Assembly: GCF_000340565.2 (NCBI RefSeq) | Contig: NZ_CP007203.1 | Span: 410,296-474,295 of the forward strand | Length of the DNA: 64,000 nucleotides | Source of the DNA: Nodularia spumigena CCY9414 | GTDB taxonomy: Bacteria; Cyanobacteriota; Cyanobacteriia; Cyanobacteriales; Nostocaceae | Reading direction: 5' to 3' | Notes under the pieces: generated by a model | Database searches by the model: none | What the model was told of the DNA's origin: nothing | What the model saw: the letters and a program-made list of their open reading frames with translations, nothing else | Translations under genes and position numbers: made by a program | In this document: positions 30,255 to 38,847 of the stretch, piece after piece | How the letters are laid out: the number at the start of each line of letters is the position of its first letter | Position numbering within the stretch: the stretch's first letter is position 1

Positions 30255-30716
30255 TTAGCCTTGAGGTTGAGCAACAACTGCGTTAACAATCACATCATTA
30301 ACACCATTGATTTCTTGTGCTAATGGTTTAATCTTAGATAACTCATCCTGATTATTTACAGTTCCTGATACAGTGACTATACCTTCTTCTGTCGCGTCAA
30401 CTGTTAATACGCCATCAGGGATATTAGCCTCTAATTTAGAACGCACTTCACTGGCTAAGTCTTCCGCAGTTCTATCAGTAAGATCGCCACCAGCAGCTAA
30501 ATTTCTTTCTTCACGAGCGCGAATATCAGCATCTAGTTGTTCTCTGCGAATTCGGCTCTGAGCGTCTTCTCTAGCAGCTTGTGTTTCTTGTGGAGAAGGT
30601 ACTTCTCCTACTTGACCAGGCTCTGGAGCAGTCCGGGTTGTTCTAGCAGTACCATCGCAAGCAGCAGCACCAAACAATAAAACGCAACCAATTAAGAAAG
30701 GAGTTATTTTTTTCAT
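30255..30716 (-). CDS. BON-domain lipoprotein
   Basis: 153 residues. A signal peptide with lipobox GAAAC (Cys20) predicts a lipid-anchored envelope protein. A charged linker follows (about 30-75). The C-terminal BON domain (about 85-148) has LEANIPDGVLTVDATEEGIVTVSGTVNNQDE and the closing VNDVIVNAV. BON domains are found in OsmY-like stress proteins and bind membranes. It is preceded by AGGAAG. The flanking genes on the same strand are CAAD and a glycine-zipper stress protein, which supports an osmotic or envelope stress role. Confidence 0.9.
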   Translation of the reverse strand: MKKITPFLIGCVLLFGAAACDGTARTTRTAPEPGQVGEVPSPQETQAAREDAQSRIRREQLDADIRAREERNLAAGGDLTDRTAEDLASEVRSKLEANIPDGVLTVDATEEGIVTVSGTVNNQDELSKIKPLAQEINGVNDVIVNAVVAQPQG

Positions 30717-30816
30717 TTTTGTAAGTCTTCCTCACAAATTAAAATTGTGATTTAGGAGTAGCGAAGAGCAACTTTTTCATGCTCTTTCTACTCCTAATAA
30801 AACGAAGGTTTTGTAA

Positions 30817-31503
30817 TTAAACTTTTTCATCACGATTGTCAATAATGACTACCGTTGGCTCATCGCTTGTTGCTGAGTAATTGGTACGAACTGTCTCTGA
30901 AACTGGTGTAGTCTCACGTCTGATGGAATCATGCTCTGGGAGATGTTCTACTTGCTCATTAGGGTAGTCATAAACACCAAATTCTTCAATACCGTAGCGA
31001 TGTAAAATTGGTTCGGCTCTGGTGATTTCTGCGTCTGTGCCTTCTATCATGACTAAATAATGTCCTCGTTCAACTCGCTCGTGATAAACTTTGGCTCGTT
31101 CTTCGGGAATTCCTAAGCCGATTAATGCACCAATTAAACCCCCTGCGACTGCACCAATACCAGCACCAGCGAGAGTTGTAGCCAAAGTTGTTGCGGCTGC
31201 ACCTGCTAGCATAATTGGTCCAATTCCGGGAATTGCTAAAGTTCCCAAACCAACTAATAAGCCGGTTATACCGCCCAAAGCACCGCCAGAAAGCGCCCCA
31301 GTTGTTGCACCTTCATCAGCTTTATTACCTACCTGTTCTCTTGTTTTAGTCCCTGCAATATCGCCTTTCTGTTCTGCATCTTTGGCGATAACAGAAACTC
31401 TATCCATTGAAAAGCCGGAATTTTTCAATTCATGTAGTGCTTGTTCAACGTCTCTACGGTGAGAAAAAGTACCTACAGCTCGTCTACGCACATTAGTAAC
31501 CAT
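30817..31503 (-). CDS. General stress protein 17M-like, glycine-zipper protein
   Basis: 228 residues. The N-terminal domain (about 10-50: AVGTFSHRRDVEQALHELKNSGFSMDRVSV) matches the YflT/general stress protein 17M type. The middle (about 75-150) is a glycine/alanine-rich hydrophobic region with GxxxG repeats, probably membrane-inserting. Next is a small ferredoxin-like segment (GHYLVMIEGTDAEI) and an acidic tail. An AGGAG ribosome site precedes the ATG at 31501-31503. It is first in the minus-strand stress set 31503-28884. Confidence 0.85.
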   Translation of the reverse strand: MVTNVRRRAVGTFSHRRDVEQALHELKNSGFSMDRVSVIAKDAEQKGDIAGTKTREQVGNKADEGATTGALSGGALGGITGLLVGLGTLAIPGIGPIMLAGAAATTLATTLAGAGIGAVAGGLIGALIGLGIPEERAKVYHERVERGHYLVMIEGTDAEITRAEPILHRYGIEEFGVYDYPNEQVEHLPEHDSIRRETTPVSETVRTNYSATSDEPTVVIIDNRDEKV

Positions 31504-31936
31504 TTTTAAATCTCCTAATCAAATCTAAATTTATTGATATCGTCTAAATTTTCTGTAATTTTGCACTTTAATTCTCCCCCAGCCGAAAACCTGGGATCAC
31601 AGACTAGTAAAGTATGAAAGTGCATTCTCATATAGAAAAATGCTATCAACATATTTATTTACACATTTTTAGGAAAAAATTCCATCAATCCCTTGACATA
31701 ATTGCACTCTCTGTCATTAGACATAAGTGAATTTATACAAAGAATTAGCAATTAAATAGAGGAATTTAATCAAAGTTAGGACTTAGGCACAAGTTATGAA
31801 AGAAAGTATGACTTTTGGACAGGGGATTTATTACCTAAGAAAGTGTAGGTCTAGATAACTAGCAATTTAAACTGTTAAGTAAGGCTTTTTAGAAGCAAAT
31901 GGCTATTAAATTGAGCGCTATTAGGAAAATACTATT
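31504..31936. other. 433-bp gap between divergent genes
   Basis: An A+T-rich divergent promoter region between the stress protein gene and the 1042-residue protein gene. No open frame, hairpin terminator or repeat from the named families is visible. Confidence 0.5.
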
Positions 31937-34900
31937 ATGTTTCAAAGTATGGAAACCATTTTTCAGGGTGTTTGGCTATCTATGGAAATAGCACCCAGGA
32001 ATGGAATGTCAGAAATTTTAAGTCCTGAACAAGTATCATTAATGTTTTCTGGTCCCAAGTTGATAGTCGCGCTATTAGCTGGGACTTTAATGGCTTTGGC
32101 TTTTCAATTTTTATTAACTAATTTTTCCCTGGCTGTAGGAATTTTATCTTTAGGAACTGATTCTGCTGCTCGGTCTGAGTCGAGTTCCTGGGGCGGGAAA
32201 ATTCGCAAAGTTGAAAAAAAAGTAGGATTTTGGGCATTAATAACTGCCAGTATTGCCTTATTTCTCGCTTGTTTTCTCGCAGTAAAATTGAGCTTAATTG
32301 AAAGTATACTCTTAGGCGCAATTATGGGTGTAGTTATCTGGTCTAGCTATTTTACATTAGTGGTTTGGTTAGGTTCATCAACTCTGGGTTCTTTGGTTGG
32401 TTCTTTTATCAATACTACTAATGCAGGATTACAGGCTATATTGGGAACTGCAACTGCGACAATTGGCGCGAATGTGGCGAAAAAACAAGCGGTTTCTACT
32501 GCGGAAGAAATTACAGATGCAGTGCGGCGAGAATTAACTTCGGGTTTAAATGCTGAAGGGATTAAGAATACATTACAAAGTTCTTTAAAATCTCTGCAAA
32601 TACCACAACTGAATTTAGCAGATGTTCGCAAAGAATTTAATAAAATCCTCAGTGATGTAGATTTATCATCAATTGCTGATGGTGATTTCCTAGAAAATAT
32701 CAACCGCCAAACATTTATTGATTTAATTAGCAATCAGACAAATTTATCAAAACAACAGATTAATCAAATTGCAGACCAATTAGAAGATGCTTGGAAACAA
32801 GTTGTGGCTCGTCAAAGTCCGACTGAGCAAGTAATTAATTTACTGAAATCGGCTACACCCGAAGAGTTGAAGTCAGAAAAATTAGGTGAACGGCTTCAGG
32901 AATTGGTGGGAGTTAAACAAAATGGTAATGGTCGCAATGCTTTAATTAAACAAGGAATGCAATATGGTTTAAATACTGCTTTACCAGCAGTATTAGATCG
33001 GGTAGATTTTTCTGATATTGATATCGAAAAAATTACAACTCAGGTTCAAAAGCTCAGGGATAAGGTTCAAGATATAGATGTGGAGAAAATTACACATCAG
33101 TTAGAAGATATCAGAGATAAAACCACTGCACAAATAGCTGCAAAATTACCACAGCAACCAGACAATACTATCAAGGCGGATGTAGAAGATTATATTCTGA
33201 ATTCTTTACCTTGGCATTTTAACCGCACGACAATTAGAGATGAATTTCAAGAAGTTATCTACGACCCACAAGCAAATCCGACAACGACGCGCCGGGAATT
33301 GACAGAAATTAATCAAGAAGATTTTAGAAACTTCCTCAAACAGCGCGGTGATATTAGCGAGGGGAGAGTAACAGAAATTACTCATCAGATGGAAAGCGTT
33401 CGTGAGGAAGTTTTAGAAATTGTTCAACAGGCGGAAGTACGCGAAAAAGGTGAAGAATTGCGCTTGCGAATAGAAAATTATCTGCGTTCTACAAGTAAAG
33501 CTGAACTGAATTACGAGGCTATTGAACGAGATTTTACGAGTTTATTACAGGATTTTACTGATTTAGAGATTCGGCTACAAGCTTTTGAGCATGATACTTT
33601 TGTGCGGTTACTGTTACATCGTCAAGATTTGAGTGATGCAGAAGCTAATAATATTGTTAATCAACTGCAAAGTATCTGTAATCAAGTTTTGAATCAAGAA
33701 CGAGAACGCCAAGCACAAGCAACAGCAAAAGTTAATGAATTATGGCAAAGAATAGAAGATTATCTGCGGAATACCAACAAGGAAGAATTAAATCCTGAAG
33801 GTATTAAACGTGAATTTAGCACTTTACTAGAACAGCCAGAAGTCGGAATGCATTTAATCCGCGATCGCCTATCTAATTTTAACCGTGATACAGTGGTAAA
33901 ATTGCTCAGTCAACGCCAAGATTTGAGCGAGGATGAGGTAAACAAAATCTTTGATCAAATTCAATCAGTACGCGATCGCATTTTACAATTACCCCGAACC
34001 ACAGTCGATAAATTAGCTGAATATCTCCGTAATACTAACTTGGAAGAACTCAACCCAGAAGGTATTAGAGGAGATTTAGAAACATTATTAGCTGATCCGC
34101 GAGAGGGTGCTTTAGCATTCCGCCATCGCCTATCGCAAATTGATCGTGATACTCTAGTAAAACTTCTCAGTCAAAGCCAAGATTTAAGCGAAGAGCAAGT
34201 TAATCAAAGAATTGATCAGGTACAAAAGGCGATTAACAGTATTATCAAAGCGCCAAGACGCTACGCTAGTCGTGCGGCTCAAAGAGTGACGGATTTTGAA
34301 ACTCATTTAGAAAATTATTTGCGTCATACTGATAAAGAAGAACTCAACCCCGAAAGCATCAAACGTGATCTGCAATTGTTGCTGCGAGATCCGCAAGTGG
34401 GAGTGGGGAATTTAGGCGATTCCTTCGGAGCGCTTCGCGAACGCCTCGCTAAATTTGACCGTTCTACAATTGTGGCTTTATTATCTGAAAGGGAAGATAT
34501 TTCTGAGGAAGAAGCTAACCGGATTGTGGATCAAATTGAATCGGTGCGTGATGCAATTGTCCATCAATTCCAGGAAGTTCAGGAAAGGTTGCAATCTGTA
34601 ATTGATGGAGTTTTTGGCAAAATTCGCGATTACCTCAACTCCTTGGAGCGTCCAGAACTAAATTATGAAGGGATTCAGCAAGACTTCGCCAAGTTATTTG
34701 ATGACCCCCAAGCAGGATTTGAAGCTTTGCGCGATCGCCTAAATCAATTTGATCGTGATACCCTAGTTGCTATCCTCAGTTCTCGTGAAGATATTACCCC
34801 AGAGGATGCTAACAGGATTATTGACCAAATCGAAGCGGCGCGGGATGGTGTATTGCAAAGAGGGGAACGCATCCAGCAAGAAGTACAAAAACGCCTAGAA

Positions 34901-35065
34901 GCAGTTCAAGAACAAGGGAAAATCCAAGCCGAGGAAACTAAAAGAATTGTGGCGAATGCGGCTTGGTGGCTATTTGGGACAGCTTTAACTTCTTTATTTG
35001 CGAGTGCGATCGCTGGAGCTTTAGCAACTCAACTGCGGTATATGATATACATTCCCCCAATGTAG
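31937..35065 (+). CDS. Large membrane protein with six or more ~95-residue repeats
   Basis: 1042 residues. The N-terminal part has hydrophobic segments (about 32-72 and 96-160); one more lies at the C-terminus (about 1010-1035). In between are tandem helical units starting near residues 413, 510, 604, 691, 788 and 894. Each unit has a YLRxTxxEELNPEGI-like start, then LLxDP, then FDRDTLVxLLSxRxDLSEEEANxIxDQIxSVRD. More distant units cover residues 190-300. I do not recognise a named family. Regular acidic helices between membrane anchors suggest a scaffold or tether at a membrane. One unit (788) has about seven extra residues encoded by repeat DNA at 34415-34450. The 3' end overlaps the convergent exchanger gene by 37 bp. 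Confidence 0.85.
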   Translation: MFQSMETIFQGVWLSMEIAPRNGMSEILSPEQVSLMFSGPKLIVALLAGTLMALAFQFLLTNFSLAVGILSLGTDSAARSESSSWGGKIRKVEKKVGFWALITASIALFLACFLAVKLSLIESILLGAIMGVVIWSSYFTLVVWLGSSTLGSLVGSFINTTNAGLQAILGTATATIGANVAKKQAVSTAEEITDAVRRELTSGLNAEGIKNTLQSSLKSLQIPQLNLADVRKEFNKILSDVDLSSIADGDFLENINRQTFIDLISNQTNLSKQQINQIADQLEDAWKQVVARQSPTEQVINLLKSATPEELKSEKLGERLQELVGVKQNGNGRNALIKQGMQYGLNTALPAVLDRVDFSDIDIEKITTQVQKLRDKVQDIDVEKITHQLEDIRDKTTAQIAAKLPQQPDNTIKADVEDYILNSLPWHFNRTTIRDEFQEVIYDPQANPTTTRRELTEINQEDFRNFLKQRGDISEGRVTEITHQMESVREEVLEIVQQAEVREKGEELRLRIENYLRSTSKAELNYEAIERDFTSLLQDFTDLEIRLQAFEHDTFVRLLLHRQDLSDAEANNIVNQLQSICNQVLNQERERQAQATAKVNELWQRIEDYLRNTNKEELNPEGIKREFSTLLEQPEVGMHLIRDRLSNFNRDTVVKLLSQRQDLSEDEVNKIFDQIQSVRDRILQLPRTTVDKLAEYLRNTNLEELNPEGIRGDLETLLADPREGALAFRHRLSQIDRDTLVKLLSQSQDLSEEQVNQRIDQVQKAINSIIKAPRRYASRAAQRVTDFETHLENYLRHTDKEELNPESIKRDLQLLLRDPQVGVGNLGDSFGALRERLAKFDRSTIVALLSEREDISEEEANRIVDQIESVRDAIVHQFQEVQERLQSVIDGVFGKIRDYLNSLERPELNYEGIQQDFAKLFDDPQAGFEALRDRLNQFDRDTLVAILSSREDITPEDANRIIDQIEAARDGVLQRGERIQQEVQKRLEAVQEQGKIQAEETKRIVANAAWWLFGTALTSLFASAIAGALATQLRYMIYIPPM
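34415..34450 (+). repeat. Dispersed repeat inside a coding region
   Basis: GGCGATTCCTTCGGAGCGCT is followed by a TCGCGAACGCC tail inside the 1042-residue protein gene. Nearly the same repeat (GGCGATTCCTGCGGAGCGCT) lies in non-coding DNA at 51699-51728. The host protein unit is about seven residues longer here than its sister units. Confidence 0.65.
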
Positions 35066-36036
35066 AGAGCGATGAGAGTCAGTCCATCCCAAGTCACATA
35101 GATTTGGGTACGACTGACAGCATGATATATTAAACCAGCAGTTGCTACTGAAGTCATAATCATCGCAATAATCGCAGTTAATAGATGCACATCACTAATT
35201 TCCAACCACAAATTACCTTTGAGGTAAACCACATCGTAAATTCCCAGAATCGCTAAATTCCAGAGATTTGAGCCAAAAAGATTCGACACAGCCATTTCCA
35301 CTGCATTCATGCGAATAGCTTCCACAGATACCACCACTTCCGGTAATGATGTCGCCCCAGCTAGCAGCAACGCCCCGATAAAGCTTTGTCCTAGTCCCGT
35401 AACTGCGGAAACCTGGTCCCCCAAAAACGCCAACCACACACCCAGGAGTACAGTAGCTATAGAAAGTAAGGTAAAATTCAGATAAGCTTGTCCTCGCTTA
35501 ATGTGCTGGTATTGCAAAGCCTCCGGTTCTGCTTCTAAAATAGCTGCGGCGCGTCGTCTGAGTTCAAACTGCGTCATCATTTTGGCGCTGACGATATAAA
35601 GCAAAATTAATAATAAACTGGGAACACCAACCCATCCTAAAGTTAGAGAAATTCCTTGCTGAGTGAAAAGCATTCCCGCCGCAGTTACGCCCAACATCGC
35701 ACAACCCAGACTAGCGGCTAATCCCAGCCCCACAGGTGCGCGTTTGAGTAATGGTTCGCGTCCGCTAAAAATATCCAGCAGTCCCAAAATCATCAAATTG
35801 AAAAGACAACTACCTAAAATTGCTCCTGCGGCTAAATCTGGGGCGTTTAATACAGTAACTGCACTGACACCTGTCGCCAACTCTGGTAAAGATGTCACAC
35901 CAGATAATAGTAGACCACCAACCCAGGTACGTCCCAGCCCAGTTTTCTCAGCTACAACATCAGCACTATGGGAAAGCCGCATTCCAACAGCAATCACGGC
36001 GAGGAAACATACTATAACTTGAATAAAAAGGAACAT
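35029..36036 (-). CDS. CaCA-family cation antiporter (Na+/Ca2+ exchanger-like)
   Basis: 335 residues from the ATG at 36034-36036. An upstream in-frame start would add a repeat-encoded VPVPVPIP stretch, which is not protein-like. There are about ten hydrophobic helices in two homologous halves, each with the alpha-repeat signature: SGVTSLPELATGVSAV (about 35-50) and AGATSLPEVVVSVEAI (about 225-240). Family members export Ca2+ or other cations across the plasma or thylakoid membrane. The 3' end overlaps the convergent 1042-residue protein gene by 37 bp. Confidence 0.9.
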   Translation of the reverse strand: MFLFIQVIVCFLAVIAVGMRLSHSADVVAEKTGLGRTWVGGLLLSGVTSLPELATGVSAVTVLNAPDLAAGAILGSCLFNLMILGLLDIFSGREPLLKRAPVGLGLAASLGCAMLGVTAAGMLFTQQGISLTLGWVGVPSLLLILLYIVSAKMMTQFELRRRAAAILEAEPEALQYQHIKRGQAYLNFTLLSIATVLLGVWLAFLGDQVSAVTGLGQSFIGALLLAGATSLPEVVVSVEAIRMNAVEMAVSNLFGSNLWNLAILGIYDVVYLKGNLWLEISDVHLLTAIIAMIMTSVATAGLIYHAVSRTQIYVTWDGLTLIALYIGGMYIIYRS

Positions 36037-36218
36037 AGGGAATGGGGAATTGGGAATTGGGACTGGGACTGGGACTGGGACTAAACCGATCACTGATATA
36101 ATTTACGCCAAATATACCTTTCTTTCTTTCTTTCTTCTTCTTCTTTTTCTTTCTTCGTGTACTTTGCGTCCTTTGTGGTTCGTTCCTTCTAAAATTCAAC
36201 CCAACTAGAGGCCAAGCG

Positions 36219-37673
36219 CTAACAAACCTTTAAAGTTTTGAGACTGGTATCTGCACAACCAGTTATAAATCCACCCATTGATTGAATTTGTTGTAAATAT
36301 TCTAAGGCTGCTGGAGTAATTAGTTCTCCAGGCATTAAAATGGGGATTCCCGGAGGATAAGGACAGACGATTTCAGTACAGATGCGATCGCTTGTTTCTG
36401 ATAAAGGTAAAATTTCACTAACCGCAAAAAAGGCTTCACGGGGAGAAACACATCCTAAATTATCCCATAAAACGAACCCCTTCCTTGTACTCTCCCCACT
36501 CCCCACTCCCCCGGTTACTGAGCGCAGTCGAAGTAACTCCCCACTCCTCAGTCTCATAAAACCTTGTACTAATTGCTCAATATCAGATAAAGTGTTACCC
36601 AAACTAATAATAAAAGTCAGATGTTGCAATGATGCAAACTCAGCCGTCACACCCAGTTTTTCATCTAAAATTTCTTCAGCTGCAAATCCGGTTAAACCTA
36701 ACCCAGAAACAGTAACAGTTAACCGTGTTTGATCTAAATTGGGCATTTGCAAAACCGATAATCTCGAAATTTCGCTAATTCTCCTTCTCGCTACCTCTGC
36801 AAGTTCTAAAGTGCGAGACATCAGCCCTTTTCCACATAATGCCATTTGTTGACGTGCGGCATCTAAAGAAGCTAAAAGTATATAACTCGGACTGGTAGAC
36901 TGCACAAGTTGCAAAGCTTTATTTACACGGTCAATGTCTATCCTATCCCCTTGGACGTGTAACATTGATGCCTGTGTCATTGCACCCAGCACCTTATGCG
37001 TAGACTGGACAGTTAAATCTGCACCTGCGGCTAAAGCTGGGGTAGGTAAATCAGGATGAAATGCAAAGTGCGCGCCGTGTGCCTCATCTACCAGTAAGGG
37101 GATATGATATTGATGCGTAATTTGAGCGATCGCTTGTAAATCTCCACAAACACCGTAATATGTAGGATATACTACCAGCACTGCCTTAGTATCAGGATGC
37201 TTTTCCAGTGCCGTTTGCACAGCTTCAGGTGTGATACTGTGAGCAATATCTAAAACTGAGTCATATTCAGGATTGAGAAAAATCGGGATAGCACCAGAAA
37301 GAATTAAGCCAGAAATTACAGAAGAATGCACATTTCGGGGCATAATAATTTTATCCCCAGTGCCACAGGTAGCGAGAATCGCCGCTTCGATTCCACAGGT
37401 AGAACCATTCACCAGAAACCAAGTTTTTTCCGCCCCAAAAGCCTCTGCGGCTAATTCTTGCGCTGCTAAAATCACGCCTTGGGGTGCAAACAAATTATCT
37501 AAATTTGCCAATTCTGTTAAATCAGCACCAAACACTTTTTTCCCCAGTAAATCAGCCAAGGGTTGAGAAATGCCCACACCTCGCTTATGTCCTGGCGTGT
37601 AAAAAGGCGCGTGAGCATGGGCTGTACAAGCTTTTAAGGCATCTAATAAGGGGGTTTGGTCTTGATTTCGCAT
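36219..37673 (-). CDS. Orn/Lys/Arg decarboxylase-family PLP enzyme
   Basis: 484 residues from the ATG at 37671-37673; a TTG three codons upstream is less likely. It is a type I fold PLP enzyme of the small SpeA/YaaO-like form without a response-regulator-like wing domain. PLP motifs: SGTCG-like NGSTCGIEAA, LLVDEAHGAHF with the cofactor-binding Asp, and QSTHKVLGAMTQ with the Schiff-base Lys. The C-terminal CPYPPGIPILMPGE is typical. It likely makes polyamine precursors (arginine or lysine decarboxylation); the substrate cannot be fixed from sequence. Residues about 380-405 (GVGSGES, encoded by 36491-36550) come from repeat DNA. Confidence 0.9.
   Translation of the reverse strand: MRNQDQTPLLDALKACTAHAHAPFYTPGHKRGVGISQPLADLLGKKVFGADLTELANLDNLFAPQGVILAAQELAAEAFGAEKTWFLVNGSTCGIEAAILATCGTGDKIIMPRNVHSSVISGLILSGAIPIFLNPEYDSVLDIAHSITPEAVQTALEKHPDTKAVLVVYPTYYGVCGDLQAIAQITHQYHIPLLVDEAHGAHFAFHPDLPTPALAAGADLTVQSTHKVLGAMTQASMLHVQGDRIDIDRVNKALQLVQSTSPSYILLASLDAARQQMALCGKGLMSRTLELAEVARRRISEISRLSVLQMPNLDQTRLTVTVSGLGLTGFAAEEILDEKLGVTAEFASLQHLTFIISLGNTLSDIEQLVQGFMRLRSGELLRLRSVTGGVGSGESTRKGFVLWDNLGCVSPREAFFAVSEILPLSETSDRICTEIVCPYPPGIPILMPGELITPAALEYLQQIQSMGGFITGCADTSLKTLKVC
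36491..36550. repeat. Dispersed repeat DNA within the PLP decarboxylase gene
   Basis: Tandem CTCCCCACTCCCC units, then CCGGTTACTGAGCGCAGTCG and AAGTAACTCCCCACTCC. This matches intergenic repeats of the window in style (CTCCCCACTCCCC at about 52285-52305), yet the reading frame of the decarboxylase stays open through it. Confidence 0.6.
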
Positions 37674-37892
37674 TTTTGTCAAAACGAACTGCCTTTAACT
37701 TGATATAAAAATCATTTGTGAGTTTGCAGATCAAGAATCGAATCTAATTATCTAATAATCCACATTTCGCACTTAAAAATGTAGTATAAATATTACAGAA
37801 TTCTTCTTTGAGATGAATAAATAAAAATACACAGAAGCCAACCACTGTAGATTACTCAGAAACCCTTTTCCCGTTGTAGAAGCTTGTTTTAT

Positions 37893-38324
37893 CTACTCAT
37901 TCTTAGCTTCCAATTCCTCACTGTCTGGAAAATCCAACTCATCTTTTAAAGCCACATTTTTAATTAAACTGGCTTTTGCACGAGCTTCTAGGATTTCTTG
38001 ATAATATTCTTCAGGTGTTAACCCATAATCTCTTTTAACGCAGGCAATTTTATCTTTAATGCAGTCTTCAATCATTAATTTGACATCAACAAGATAGTAA
38101 TCTTCATTGAATGATTTAATATGTATCTTATGAGTTATTGAAGGAACCGCCAGTTTTTTTAGACCTCGCGCTTCTTTTAATACCCGACTAGCTACTAAAT
38201 TGTCATCAACATCAAAACAACTAAAAATTGTTTTGCCTTTTGTATTTCTTTTTAAAGCTGGTTTCAATCCTACAAAAATATCAACGGAGGGGAATACACG
38301 GGTTAAAAACAAAAAATCATCCAT
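37893..38324 (-). CDS. Conserved-looking soluble protein, unrecognised
   Basis: 143 residues, mixed alpha/beta composition without signal or membrane segments, ending in an acidic tail (FPDSEELEAKNE). Codon use looks like that of its neighbours. I recognise no motif or family. It is a single gene between the decarboxylase and a proline-rich frame on the other strand. The function is unknown. Confidence 0.65.
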   Translation of the reverse strand: MDDFLFLTRVFPSVDIFVGLKPALKRNTKGKTIFSCFDVDDNLVASRVLKEARGLKKLAVPSITHKIHIKSFNEDYYLVDVKLMIEDCIKDKIACVKRDYGLTPEEYYQEILEARAKASLIKNVALKDELDFPDSEELEAKNE

Positions 38325-38847
38325 TGTTATTTCCTATTGGTTGCTTTAATTATCTAATATATTCCTGACAATTGCTCTTAATTTATCAGATTTTGGGGAG
38401 AATTTTTGGGGCTTTGCTACGGAACACTCCGCCTTTGGCGATCGCTCTTCTAACTCCTGAACGGTTACATAAATATCAAGTTGAATAGCTGAAAATTAGA
38501 ATCATCTTTAACTGGGATAGCCATTTTGGGGGATGTAGGTTGCATGGGTTGTCATCTAGGGTGGAAAAGTTGAATAATAAAATTAGACCTATCGTGACTT
38601 ATCCCACAGCTATTTCTATACCAGAACCACAAATACCCAACACTGAACCGAACCCATTACCCAGTCCCCAACCATTACCAGCACCAGTACCCGAACCAGT
38701 CCCAACCCCCATTCCCCAAACAGTTCCAGCACCAGCACCAGAACCAGTCCCAGCACCTATTCCGCAAACGGTTCCAGGGACAATACCCCAAACCATCCCT
38801 GAACCTGTTTAAATTGACTTTGTAGTTAACAAAATCTCACATCGAAA
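38325..38847. other. Gap before ychF
   Basis: This stretch holds one GCGATCGC site (around 38438) and the uncertain proline-rich frame listed at 38540-38812; nothing else is assigned. The ychF promoter should be in the last part. Confidence 0.5.
38540..38812 (+). CDS. Proline-rich small ORF (uncertain)
   Basis: About 90 residues, of which the last 55 are PxP repeats (PEPVPTPIPQTVPAPAPEP and similar units). The only start is TTG at 38540 and there is no clear ribosome site. It could be a real proline-rich envelope or periplasmic peptide, a remnant of a larger gene, or a chance frame through a CCA-rich tandem repeat. It ends 35 bp before ychF. Confidence 0.35.
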   Translation: MHGLSSRVEKLNNKIRPIVTYPTAISIPEPQIPNTEPNPLPSPQPLPAPVPEPVPTPIPQTVPAPAPEPVPAPIPQTVPGTIPQTIPEPV

